Shown piece after piece: positions 42,201 to 50,506 of a stretch of DNA of 51,529 nucleotides. The DNA is from a virus: the IMG/VR virus record IMGVR_UViG_3300042895_002727, positions 1 to 51,529 of that record; one strand, given 5' to 3'. The first letter of the stretch is position 1; every line of letters begins with the position of its first letter. Below the pieces are notes generated by a model that did no database searches, was not told the DNA's origin, and saw nothing but the letters and a program-made list of their open reading frames with translations. The position numbers were made by a program, and so were the translations under genes.

Positions 42201-42901
42201 TTGAAATTTCTGTTGAAAAAACAAACGGTTCAATTTTTGAAATCTCTCAGATGTCCGTAAAAAGAGACTGGATGGACGAAACATCAGGGAACCATGCGTA
42301 TAGGTGCTTCCCGGTCACGCAGGCGAATGTGGTCGGGTGGAGCCTCTCCTGTAAAGAAGACATAGTTTTCACATGGGACGGAATCAACGACCAGACCCCA
42401 GACCATATAAAAATAACAAGCCCTATTGATGCATATGCTGGCAGGGGTCAGTCTTCGATAAGTTTAAACACCGGACTAATTTTTAGAACCGCCGAAGACA
42501 TAAGTCTTTGGACAATCAATCCAGTCAATTATTTTAATAATGATTTTGAGACAATGTCCAACTTTATTAGCACGTCATTTTATGACCACCCGATACCTCT
42601 GGCAATAAAAGCAAAAAATGCCAATGCGGAGACACGAATAATAGCTGGAACACCAATTGCCACAATAATCCCTATATCGCTAACTGCTTTAAATAATTCG
42701 TCAATAAATATCACAACTTATTCGGACCCAGAAAACACAAGACTTAAAGCAAATTCGAGCTATGGGTACGCAGCGCAAAAACTTAATCGAGCTGGAGAGT
42801 TCACCGACTGGTACAGGGATGCAGTAAACGAGAAGAACGAATCCATAGGTTCGCACGAAGCAAAAGTGTTAAGATTATATGTGAATGACACAACAAAATA
42901 A
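42197..42901 (+). CDS. DUF6065-type protein
   Basis: 234 aa. VKRDWMDETSGNHAYRCFPVTQAN and GWSLSCKEDIVFTWDGIND are the family signature; close relative of the protein at 28665-29366. The middle ISLNTGLIFRT and PVNYF match that paralogue's MGWVIN and PNYF. C-terminal half divergent. Function unknown; coupled to the group A hydroxylase before it. Confidence 0.7.
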   Translation: MIEISVEKTNGSIFEISQMSVKRDWMDETSGNHAYRCFPVTQANVVGWSLSCKEDIVFTWDGINDQTPDHIKITSPIDAYAGRGQSSISLNTGLIFRTAEDISLWTINPVNYFNNDFETMSNFISTSFYDHPIPLAIKAKNANAETRIIAGTPIATIIPISLTALNNSSINITTYSDPENTRLKANSSYGYAAQKLNRAGEFTDWYRDAVNEKNESIGSHEAKVLRLYVNDTTK

Positions 42902-42930
42902 AAAATTATATAACAGTGTAAGAATTTGAA

Positions 42931-43623
42931 ATGTGGAATAAAAACATATTTCAAACATATGAGTGCGACTTTGAAGAACTTCATGAATCTTTCAAAAAAT
43001 GCTGCAACTTATGGAAAAACACATATCCAGATTGGAAATATTGTTTTAAAAACCCCAAAGAAAGACGCGAAGAAGTAATAAATATTTTATGCCTATCTCC
43101 AATTGAGGCCGAAATATATGACAATTATTCAGGAATGACTCAATCGGATATCTGGAGATATTCTGTGACCTGTTTTTACGGCGGCATGTATGCGGATTTG
43201 GATTCAATTCCAATATTAAATATAGAGCCAATACTTCATGAATTAAACCACACAATAGAAATGGTTGCCTTGCCAAATGGGGACCAAGTAAATGGGCTTC
43301 CTGGGTCCAACAATTGTAATTTTATTCTTAAATTACATAGTGAAATAGGTCTTAGTCTTTTAGCTGACGTAAAAAAACATTTTGAAGAAAATGAAGAAAG
43401 ACTCAAAAATAATGCAAAACCAAAAAAAACACCTACACATCACTTATTTAGAAAAACAGTTGCTTCTAACAGGTCTAAAGTGGCGCAGATATTCGACCAG
43501 CGATATGTCACTCATAGCAGAGACTACAAGCCAGATACAGATTATAGGCTTAGAAATGAAAAACAAATGAATCATAGTTATTTTGTTGAGGAATATTGTG
43601 ACTGTTTGTGGTGTCGCCAATGA
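42931..43623 (+). CDS. GT32-like (DXD sugar-binding) glycosyltransferase
   Basis: 230 aa. QSDIWRYSVTCFYGGMYADLDSIPI contains the donor-binding DxD (Asp89-Leu-Asp91) and the S-D-x-x-R-Y-x-x-x-x-x-x-G-G-x-Y pattern of Gly_transf_sug/OCH1-type enzymes. NLWKNTYPDWKYCF upstream is the acceptor-side motif. A free-standing small enzyme with a Cys-rich C-terminus (CDCLWC). Could add a sugar to a hydroxylated residue or a glycan; inference from neighbours. Confidence 0.8.
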   Translation: MWNKNIFQTYECDFEELHESFKKCCNLWKNTYPDWKYCFKNPKERREEVINILCLSPIEAEIYDNYSGMTQSDIWRYSVTCFYGGMYADLDSIPILNIEPILHELNHTIEMVALPNGDQVNGLPGSNNCNFILKLHSEIGLSLLADVKKHFEENEERLKNNAKPKKTPTHHLFRKTVASNRSKVAQIFDQRYVTHSRDYKPDTDYRLRNEKQMNHSYFVEEYCDCLWCRQ

Positions 43624-44279
43624 TTGAGAACTTTCTGCTTCAACTCAAGTTGAATAATCTGGAATTTGAAGAAATTACCGACGAGTTGATTCGGATTAAA
43701 AATTTCATAACACAGGAAGAGCTAGATGCGATAACTAGTGCAATAGAGAACACTACGCAAAAAGATTGGGAAACCCACTACATGTCTGGTGTTGTTAATT
43801 TTTGCAAGCTCAAGTTTGGAAGAACCGATATTGACAACTTGATTGCAGAGGGAAAATTTGAAATCACCCATGGTTTTTCAGACAAGACACTAGGTATTGA
43901 GCATCTTGGTGTTTGTCGCTCTATTCATCGCCGCTTGTCATCAATGATACTTGAATGCGACCAATCTCTAACTCTTAGCGGTTTATCAACCGTGCAAAGA
44001 TTGCCACCCGGCACGGAATTGAAATCACATGTTGACCAACATACTGACCCGTCAATCAGGTATGCCTCAATACTATATATAAACGATGATTACAATTCTG
44101 GGGAGATTTTCTTCAAGAATCGTGAAATTGCCTTGAAACCAAATCCAAAAGACCTTTTATTTTTCCCTGGCAACAGCGAGTACGAACATGGGGTAAAGAC
44201 TGTTTCTGATGGACCAGTGAGGTATGTTGTAGTTGGTTTCGTAAAAGAAATAGGTTTTTACGAAAGAAACAGGTATTAA
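43620..44279 (+). CDS. 2OG-Fe(II) oxygenase, group B relative
   Basis: 219 aa from the ATG at 43620 (ATGA overlap with the GT32 gene). Triad His137, Asp139 (KSHVDQH) and His190 (YEHGV), with Arg201 (GPVRYVVVGF), one residue further than in the other copies. YINDDYNSGEIFFKN is the conserved strand. It is translationally coupled to a glycosyltransferase, so a hydroxylate-then-glycosylate step on one substrate is attractive but unproven. Confidence 0.83.
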   Translation: MIENFLLQLKLNNLEFEEITDELIRIKNFITQEELDAITSAIENTTQKDWETHYMSGVVNFCKLKFGRTDIDNLIAEGKFEITHGFSDKTLGIEHLGVCRSIHRRLSSMILECDQSLTLSGLSTVQRLPPGTELKSHVDQHTDPSIRYASILYINDDYNSGEIFFKNREIALKPNPKDLLFFPGNSEYEHGVKTVSDGPVRYVVVGFVKEIGFYERNRY

Positions 44280-44295
44280 AGATTAGTGATTGAAA

Positions 44296-44529
44296 TTACC
44301 ATTTTCCAAGAGGGCACTCAGCGTTCTTGAGTTTCGTCTTCAACTTCATGAAACATCCGCACTCCTTGCATTGATGAGTAGCCCCTAGAAGACTTGGGCA
44401 CAATTCGCATATATCCATACGCGCCGTAGCCTCCTCTACCGAAACATGCTCAGCTTTTGGATTGACCATGTCCCATGGCCTGGTCGTGCCAAGTTTTTTC
44501 TTATATTCCTGCCATGGCGTCATTCTCAC
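44296..44529 (-). CDS. Zinc-binding small protein
   Basis: 77 aa. Six cysteines in two clusters, MDICELCP (41, 44) and QCKECGCF (54, 57, 59), plus AECPLGKW (72). The CPLGKW ending and the cluster spacing recur in small zinc proteins of T4-like cyanophages. Probably a structural zinc ribbon. Overlaps the start of 44526-44759's coding end by four bases. Convergent with the oxygenase run across a 16-base gap. Confidence 0.7.
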   Translation of the reverse strand: MRMTPWQEYKKKLGTTRPWDMVNPKAEHVSVEEATARMDICELCPSLLGATHQCKECGCFMKLKTKLKNAECPLGKW

Positions 44530-44759
44530 TCACCTGCCGGCGGACTGAATACTCCGTCACTATATGTCCATCCGGTTGTAACATTGAGTCTGTCTTCTTC
44601 AGTGATGACAATAGCCTGTGGGTTTGATGACATAACCGCTGTCAATAGGTTTGCTTGTAGTGGAAACGGCATTTTGACCCCAACCTCTCCATCAACGACA
44701 AAAGCAACCCATAGAAAGTTGTCCGGGTTATCTTGCGGATAAATGTTAATTGGTTCCAT
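44526..44759 (-). CDS. Small conserved phage protein, paralogue of 15334-15579
   Basis: 77 aa. Shares FVVDGEVGVKM-type strand, central helix, S-x-P-x-A-I-V-I and GW-x-Y-x-x-G ending with the 81-aa protein at 15334. Sits just downstream of the third FN3/Phe-Phe-Pro gene, the same neighbour relation as its paralogue. Function unknown. Confidence 0.55.
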   Translation of the reverse strand: MEPINIYPQDNPDNFLWVAFVVDGEVGVKMPFPLQANLLTAVMSSNPQAIVITEEDRLNVTTGWTYSDGVFSPPAGE

Positions 44760-44796
44760 TGATAGTCAATCCTTTAGCGTGTTGGTTGTGAACATC

Positions 44797-45732
44797 TTAA
44801 CTGCAAGCACAGTATACATACAAGTTAAATTGACAACAACCATCTGAGCTGATATACGAGGTCCAATACGAATTACCGCTCCCACATGTGTTGGTGCCAA
44901 AGTTACAGCAGTATGGTGGGTCTGCAGGGTATCCTGCATTAATGCAGTGTGGGTCCCAAGGTTGGGTGTTAAATCCCTGTGATTGCCATACTCCCCCTGG
45001 TGGGGCTCCGTATGCAGCGCAATTCACGCCAGCACATGGGTCGACGAAGTCAGGGAAGAACGGGAAGAACGGGAAGAACGGTGGAGCGAAGGTAGGGAAG
45101 AACGGGAAGAACGGTGGAGCGGCAGGAGTGGAAGAAGCAGAAGCAGCAGACAGGGCGCTATCTCCAACTGAGTTTACTGCGGCAATCTTGAAGTAATAGG
45201 CTGTGCCATTCGTTAGTCCAGTAACCGTGACTGACGTAGTGGTGCTTACGGTGTCGCTGAATAGCGTGTAAGTGCCGGCTTCTGAAGTTGCGTAGTAAAT
45301 CTTGTAATCGGTAATTGCAGAACCATTGGCCGATGGTGCAGTCCATGAGAGGGCGACTGAAGCGTTCCCTGCAGATTGCGTTGGAGCTGAAGGTGTAGCT
45401 GGAACTCCTGCTGGGGTCACTGAATTTGAAGACCCAGATGTCGACGAGCCAAAAGAGTTGGATGCCGTGACTGTAAATGTGTATTCGGTACCGTTTGTTA
45501 AACCTGTAACCACGACTGGCGAGCTTGCACCGGACGCCGTTAAGCCACCTGGGCTTGAAGTAGCCGTATACGTAGGTGCCCCAGTTCCAAGTACTGCGGG
45601 TTCAGTAAAAACAACGCTTGCCTGCTGGTCTCCCCGTGTGGCCGTCCCAATCGTTGGTGCGCCAGGTTTAACCCCTGTCCCAAACCCGAACTTGCGGGTT
45701 GCTCCGCTTCCGATGCGATTGACAAATGGCAT
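44797..45732 (-). CDS. FN3 x2 protein with FFP tail and Cys-rich end
   Basis: 311 aa. FN3 domains at ~22-107 and ~109-205 (VTGLTNGTEYTFTVTASN; VTGLTNGTAYYFKIAAVN). A PPFFPFFPTFAPPFFPFFP segment then leads to a Cys-rich C-terminus (DPCAGVNC, PPYCCNFGTNTCG, GCCQFNLYVYCACS) that could be disulfide-bonded. Sister of the proteins at 14241 and 23392, here beside the baseplate genes on the opposite strand. Follows a fibre gene by six bases, as the other two follow fibres. Confidence 0.75.
   Translation of the reverse strand: MPFVNRIGSGATRKFGFGTGVKPGAPTIGTATRGDQQASVVFTEPAVLGTGAPTYTATSSPGGLTASGASSPVVVTGLTNGTEYTFTVTASNSFGSSTSGSSNSVTPAGVPATPSAPTQSAGNASVALSWTAPSANGSAITDYKIYYATSEAGTYTLFSDTVSTTTSVTVTGLTNGTAYYFKIAAVNSVGDSALSAASASSTPAAPPFFPFFPTFAPPFFPFFPFFPDFVDPCAGVNCAAYGAPPGGVWQSQGFNTQPWDPHCINAGYPADPPYCCNFGTNTCGSGNSYWTSYISSDGCCQFNLYVYCACS
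45051..45119 (-). repeat. FFP-encoding repeats, two short blocks
   Basis: Minus-strand 9-bp units for FFP in two blocks (PPFFPFFP and PPFFPFFPFFP) separated by a TFA-encoding break. Shorter and more interrupted than the arrays at 15147 and 24490. Confidence 0.8.
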
Positions 45733-45738
45733 ATATTT

Positions 45739-46716
45739 TTATGCGAATCTTGTCTGACTCGCAAGCATCGTGAACGCAGCGCTACCAGTCTTTATAATTG
45801 CCAGCGTATAGGCGTCTATCGAGCTTGCATTTCCGATAGTTGGAGCTGCTCCACCCATCCACTTTGGCGTAATAGCTGAACCGTCGACTTGGAATACAGT
45901 CGGTCTTCTCTGCGTCGTACCTATCGTTGCAAGAAAAGTCACTGTAGCAATTTGTCCAGTTGAGATAGTGTCATTAAGAGAGACGCTTGATGTTCCTCTT
46001 ACGTTTAGCGTCCAGTCAGCTGATGCATTTCCGGTGTAGTACACAGTTGGATTTGTGTTGAAATCAATATTGATTGTCCCATTGGCTGAAGCTGAAACAA
46101 TATTTGCCATTTCAATTACTGTGGTTACATCTGCCGTTGCAAGCGTTGCTTTTCCAGCAACAAAGTTTCCAGAAGCATCTCGGGCCACTATCGCGGAAGC
46201 AGTGTTGGCATCTGTAGCAGTTGTTGCCGAGTTAGAAACTTTTCCAGCAGTTGAAATTGTTGCAAGCTTGGTGTCAGCAATTGCCGCGGAACTGTTTATA
46301 TCGGCGTTGACAATGGTGTCGTTAAGAATTTTGCCTGAAGTAACCGCCCCATCTGCCAACTCTGTTGCCGTGATTGTTCCAGCAGCTATATCCGCCGCGA
46401 TTACGGTTCCCGGAGCAATTTTGTCTGATGTTACAGAGTTTGCAGCAAGCTTTACGTTAGAGATTGTTCCGTCGCCTACGGTAAACTGGGCTGAGTCAAC
46501 CCATGTAGCGCCGTCAAAAAATTGAATTAAGTTCACATCATCGAGGTAGCAAATACGGCCCTCATCTAGCGCTGGCTGCCCCACTCCGCCAAAAGCGGCG
46601 TCGCGAGTTGCGGCGTCCGCGAAACGGGTGACAGTCTGGTCCATGAGATAGCCATTAACCTGTGCTGCCGTGAGTATCTCTCCAGAAGCAAATACCCTGA
46701 TTCCTGAGCCAGCCAT
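45739..46716 (-). CDS. Tail-fibre protein
   Basis: 325 aa with AAGGAG upstream. The N-terminus (FASGEILTAAQVNGYLMDQTV, RDAAF, GRICYLDDVNLIQFFDGATW) is a common particle-attachment module. Stacked 'T-S-D-K-I-x-x-G-T' steps form the shaft. The C-terminus (DWTLNVRGTSSVSLNDTIS, VFQVDGSAITPKWMGG, IDAYTLAIIKTGSAAFTMLASQ) matches tips of T4-like cyanophage fibres. Lies next to baseplate genes, so likely a baseplate-anchored fibre. Confidence 0.75.
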   Translation of the reverse strand: MAGSGIRVFASGEILTAAQVNGYLMDQTVTRFADAATRDAAFGGVGQPALDEGRICYLDDVNLIQFFDGATWVDSAQFTVGDGTISNVKLAANSVTSDKIAPGTVIAADIAAGTITATELADGAVTSGKILNDTIVNADINSSAAIADTKLATISTAGKVSNSATTATDANTASAIVARDASGNFVAGKATLATADVTTVIEMANIVSASANGTINIDFNTNPTVYYTGNASADWTLNVRGTSSVSLNDTISTGQIATVTFLATIGTTQRRPTVFQVDGSAITPKWMGGAAPTIGNASSIDAYTLAIIKTGSAAFTMLASQTRFA

Positions 46717-46760
46717 TTTTAAATCTCCTTATTATTAAGTGAAAAGTTTATCATTTTTAT

Positions 46761-48287
46761 TTATGCCGAAGTCGTGAAGGTAACGGCGGCTGATTCAACT
46801 GCGCTAACACCAGCTTCATTAACCGCTTTCAACTTGACCCAATAATTTGTTGAACTACTAAGCCCTGTTATGGTGATGGGCGGGCTCCCCTTTGCAGGCG
46901 ACAGTGCTGTGTATGAACCATAAGTTGTCCCATTTGTTGACAGCGCATACTGGTAATTCGAGATGATTCCACCACCATCTCCGCCCCCTGGAACAGAAAG
47001 TGGCAAGAACGTAAGGGTTGCACTTGTAGACGTCACAGAGGTCACGGTAATGCTGTCTGGAGCGTCTGTGGGGGCAACAACGACACCAAGTCTTATCTCC
47101 GAGAGACGCCCAAATGATATATCGTTAAGTGTTAAATAGAACTCATCAACGGTGCTATGGTAAATTTTATAACCCATTGGCCTTGCTGGTTCCATTGCAG
47201 CAAGGACGAGATGGCTGGATTCACCGTTTGATGCATCTGGCGTTTCGTTCTCTAGAGTTCTTACAAGAAAGCTCCAATTATCCCCGTTGTAGTTTGGAGT
47301 TATAGAAACGCTTCTTGATGATTCGGTATCGTCTTTGGTTTTTATTAGCACTTGCTTTGCCGAGTTGAGTAAAGCACCTCGAGTACCAGAACCACGTCCA
47401 TAATAGGATGTAAGCAGCTGCCATTCTATGAATTCTCTTTCTTCCCCATAAGTTTCAAAAAATCGTGACCCATCTGATTTGGAAATATTTTTTCGAATAC
47501 CGGAGCCGCTGAACTGAGAGAGCCAGTTAATGTACTTGTCTTTTACAAATGCAGGATTTGTAAGAGAGCTGTTTATTTCTAGCTCTGCAAGCTGTTCTGC
47601 GTTACTGATTTCGTTACGTTCAAATGGATATATTGATTGGTACTCGGCCATTACCTCATTTCCTGCAGATGTGAGAACATCGATTAATCTATGAAATGGA
47701 GCAGTCGGATACTGCTCTGCGCTATCTATTTCCCAATAGAAATCTGGCATGAAGTTTCTAGACAGCGGTATGTATTGATTGTTGTAGAAAGCTCTGTCAT
47801 TAATTAGGTTTGGATAGGTTAAGTATATATTTCCACCACCATGACCAGATACCGTTATTGATGCGGAAACAGAATGCACTTGCTCATCATCTGGAACCAA
47901 AACAGTATTTGACTGTATGGCACCATACACTCCACCAGAAAGACTTTGTTGATGAGGGTCGATTGCGGTCTCGCCATCAACCACGAGCTGAGAAGTAATA
48001 GTGCATTCGGAAGATGGTCTTATCTTTGCGTTAAAGGATAATGTTTCTCCATTTTCAGCAAGTCTTAAAAGTTGCTCATCTAGAATTATGGTTATATCAC
48101 CAGAACCAGAAGGCGCAATTCGTAGAACGTACCGCAAGTTTGTGATGAATTCAGTTGGTATAACGCTGAGCGTGCTATTTGTTGAAATCCATTCTGTTCC
48201 AGAGGAAGAAATAGGGATAGTGACGCTTGCAGATGTTGACCTCAGCAGGGCGCTGTCAGCCGATAGGAGGTTTACTGTTGTTGCCAT
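46761..48287 (-). CDS. Tail protein (gpI-like) with C-terminal FN3
   Basis: 508 aa. A central helical region (FMPDFYWEIDSAEQYPTAPFHRLIDVL, EVMAEYQSIYPFERNEI) is the gpI/baseplate-spoke type used in contractile tails. The N-terminal ~150 residues are beta-rich. The last ~95 residues form an FN3 domain (ITVTSVTSTSATLTFLP, ITGLSSSTNYWVKLKAVNEAG). It directly follows baseplate J in the usual order. FN3 on a baseplate protein may help bind the cell surface. Confidence 0.7.
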   Translation of the reverse strand: MATTVNLLSADSALLRSTSASVTIPISSSGTEWISTNSTLSVIPTEFITNLRYVLRIAPSGSGDITIILDEQLLRLAENGETLSFNAKIRPSSECTITSQLVVDGETAIDPHQQSLSGGVYGAIQSNTVLVPDDEQVHSVSASITVSGHGGGNIYLTYPNLINDRAFYNNQYIPLSRNFMPDFYWEIDSAEQYPTAPFHRLIDVLTSAGNEVMAEYQSIYPFERNEISNAEQLAELEINSSLTNPAFVKDKYINWLSQFSGSGIRKNISKSDGSRFFETYGEEREFIEWQLLTSYYGRGSGTRGALLNSAKQVLIKTKDDTESSRSVSITPNYNGDNWSFLVRTLENETPDASNGESSHLVLAAMEPARPMGYKIYHSTVDEFYLTLNDISFGRLSEIRLGVVVAPTDAPDSITVTSVTSTSATLTFLPLSVPGGGDGGGIISNYQYALSTNGTTYGSYTALSPAKGSPPITITGLSSSTNYWVKLKAVNEAGVSAVESAAVTFTTSA

Positions 48288-48288
48288 A

Positions 48289-49737
48289 TCATTCAGGCGC
48301 CAATGTATAAGTTATAGTCAAATCTTCTGCAGAGATAAGCGGGAGAGAGCCTTTATTCAAAAAGAGAATATCGTCACCAAACTGAGGCAGCCATCCATTA
48401 TTTGTTCCAGTTATTGAAAGAGACTCAACATAAATTACACCAGGGATATTACTAATTAAAGAAATAAGACGTGTTTTTCTAACCCTGTCATCACCAAATG
48501 GAAATTCAGCTGGGGATAGATATGCAACTATATTGTTTTCAATATTCTCCTGCAATGTCTCTTGCACAAATGATGGGTCAAGAACAATAGATGCAACCAA
48601 CTCCATTGTTAATAGATTTGCATCAAGCACATTGAAGGAAAGACCAGCAACAGACCTATCTGTGATATCTAGGAGTATCGTTTCTTTTTCGGTACTTGTT
48701 AAAAAAGTATTAAGTCCATAAGTGAATAGTGAAACATTGCCAGGATTTTCGATTCCAGCAGATGCTGTTCCAGTTATGCTTGTGCTTCCAGAGTTTGTGT
48801 TTACGCTAACAAAAGAAAATGTTGTGTCTGATGCTCCAGTGATTGTTCTTTGTCCGTTAAATGAAGCTCCACAGTTTTCAAGGGTAACAACGTCTCCAAC
48901 AACAAATAGGTGATTTTCGTCAGTCTCAACAGTAGCAAGGTTTGTATTAAGAAATGTTGTCACAACGTTCGACTGTCTTGGAACAGATATATCGCCAAGT
49001 CCTGGGTCGCCATCTGTTAGGTCATATGATTTAGCGCGACCAACAACATCTGGATAGCTTGATATAACATATGCATCAAGCTGTGATGATTTATTTATAG
49101 CGGAACTCAGCGAGCGAAGATATGTTGCGGATTTAGACAAGTAATCTGAATCCTCATCCGCATTTATGCCGTTTGTAAAATTTGAAAAAGTAACTACGGA
49201 AAATATATTTGTTCCAGCACTGATTACATTAAGTTCTGTCCCCGGCGTGGTTATTGGTGGGATTATTCCTGGAGTCAGGCAGGATACTGTTACCGAGGCA
49301 CTAGGCAAGTCGTCTTCTGGTCCAGGGTTCTCAATCCCTTCAATAACAACTGTTGTGGAAGTCTGAAAAGCAAATTCTGTCACTTCGTCTTCAAATAATG
49401 TCTCATAACTAAATATTGTTCCAGCAGGAATCGTTCCGCCCGAATAAGAATCGAGAGTTATGGTTACGTCGACCTCGGCCGAAACAGCCTGCTGCTTTGA
49501 GTAGCCAAGTATGTTCATTATTCCTTCCATCAACCTGTCTGGAAGTCTGTTTATTGATGCAATACTCAACGAGCCAATATATGCTGCAGCTTGAAATATT
49601 GCGTCCTCTGGAGTTCCTACGCGCAGATTGAATTCAGGAAGAGTTAATCTTGCAGCTTCTATCGCGTCAAAATAAATGTCGCCTGGCTCAGCATCAAATA
49701 TGCTTAGGTCGATATATTTGGAAAAATCTGCGGCCAT
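48289..49737 (-). CDS. Baseplate J-like protein (gp6/gp47 type)
   Basis: 482 aa. The N-terminus (SKYIDLSIFDAEPGDIYFDAIEAARLTLPEF, RVGTPEDAIFQAAAYI) and GYSKQQAVSAEVDVTITL are the baseplate J signature. An inserted beta module (NVVTTFLNTNLATVETDENHLFVVGDVVTL) occurs near 230-300, then the canonical C-domain (YLSPAEFPFGDDRVRKTRLISLISNIPGV). It forms the wedge ring of contractile tails. TAATG coupling with the gp25-like gene. Confidence 0.85.
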   Translation of the reverse strand: MAADFSKYIDLSIFDAEPGDIYFDAIEAARLTLPEFNLRVGTPEDAIFQAAAYIGSLSIASINRLPDRLMEGIMNILGYSKQQAVSAEVDVTITLDSYSGGTIPAGTIFSYETLFEDEVTEFAFQTSTTVVIEGIENPGPEDDLPSASVTVSCLTPGIIPPITTPGTELNVISAGTNIFSVVTFSNFTNGINADEDSDYLSKSATYLRSLSSAINKSSQLDAYVISSYPDVVGRAKSYDLTDGDPGLGDISVPRQSNVVTTFLNTNLATVETDENHLFVVGDVVTLENCGASFNGQRTITGASDTTFSFVSVNTNSGSTSITGTASAGIENPGNVSLFTYGLNTFLTSTEKETILLDITDRSVAGLSFNVLDANLLTMELVASIVLDPSFVQETLQENIENNIVAYLSPAEFPFGDDRVRKTRLISLISNIPGVIYVESLSITGTNNGWLPQFGDDILFLNKGSLPLISAEDLTITYTLAPE

Positions 49738-50045
49738 TATCTAACCTCGCCTTTAACCCTAAAAGAAAACTCAACTTTCATTTCGTTCCCATTTGTATTG
49801 ATATTCGTATTTAAGTTTGTTATTTGTACTTCAGGCACGAATCTCGCAGCATTTAAAATAAATACGCCCTTGTCAATTCCGCGAAATGATGGGTCAAGAA
49901 CGCCAAAACGTGGAGAGAATACGTGTGTTCTTGGCTCTGTGAGAATTGATATTGTCAAGAGCTGGGCGTAGTAGTCCTCGCTCCCATCTCTGTGTTTTTG
50001 TAAACCGCTTCTGTCAAACTTTACTGGAAATTTAATCATGTCCAT
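49737..50045 (-). CDS. gp25-like baseplate wedge protein
   Basis: 102 aa. ISILTEPRTHVFSPRFGVLDPSF is the gp25/GPW signature, including the E-P-R tripeptide; the C-terminal sheet ends VEFSFRVKGEV. It bridges sheath and baseplate in contractile tails. Coupled on both sides (TAATG). Confidence 0.88.
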   Translation of the reverse strand: MDMIKFPVKFDRSGLQKHRDGSEDYYAQLLTISILTEPRTHVFSPRFGVLDPSFRGIDKGVFILNAARFVPEVQITNLNTNINTNGNEMKVEFSFRVKGEVR

Positions 50046-50422
50046 TATGCGTTCTCCAATGTGGTTACGCGCCCATCGAGGGCTGTGATTTGACTCTGAA
50101 GACTTGTTATTGTGGCTACAAGACCGTCGACAACAACCTTCGATGCAAATACATCGGCTTTTATATTGGAAGAACCAAAAACTATCAATTCAGTAAAAAA
50201 TTCATCAGTAAATGTGCACGTTACGACGTCATCCTTGTTGAGCTTATTGAGGGTAGTCACCCCAACCGGCGCAACCGGGCCGAATGAAGCACCAAGTGCG
50301 TTTACTTTGACCGTCACAAGACCAGAATCGTTAACATATTCAACGATTCCCTTATAAAACTGTCCAGGCTGAAGCGGGTGAGACGAGCCTTTTTCTCTAT
50401 TTACAATGTTAGGGGTAGTCAT
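50045..50422 (-). CDS. Tail spike (gpV-like) protein with coiled-coil tail
   Basis: 125 aa. Residues ~18-85 fit an OB-fold spike domain (FYKGIVEYVNDSGLVTVKVNALG, DDVVTCTFTDEFFTELIVFG). Residues ~98-125 form a heptad coiled coil (ITSLQSQITALDGRVTTLENA), probably trimeric. AAGG precedes the start. Central spike at the end of the tail tube; no enzymatic domain seen. Confidence 0.65.
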   Translation of the reverse strand: MTTPNIVNREKGSSHPLQPGQFYKGIVEYVNDSGLVTVKVNALGASFGPVAPVGVTTLNKLNKDDVVTCTFTDEFFTELIVFGSSNIKADVFASKVVVDGLVATITSLQSQITALDGRVTTLENA

Positions 50423-50506
50423 GTTAAGCCTTGTTTCTTTGAGTTTGACAAGTAAAGTTTACATTAAAGTGCTTAATTGAATGAAGGTTCATAATTTTCA
50501 CATTGC

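Noticed and set aside
42919-42925. Leaderless -10 before the GT32 gene
   Set aside because: The bases read TAAGAAT, which does not give TANNNT at six bases; not counted in the enrichment.
44280-44295. Terminator between convergent genes
   Set aside because: The 16-base gap holds no stem-loop or T-run; the other convergent pairs (1987-1994 and 36584-36587) overlap.
44888-45196. Plus-strand Gly-Lys-Asn repeat frame opposite the FN3-FFP gene
   Set aside because: It is the antisense of the FFP and Cys-rich coding region.
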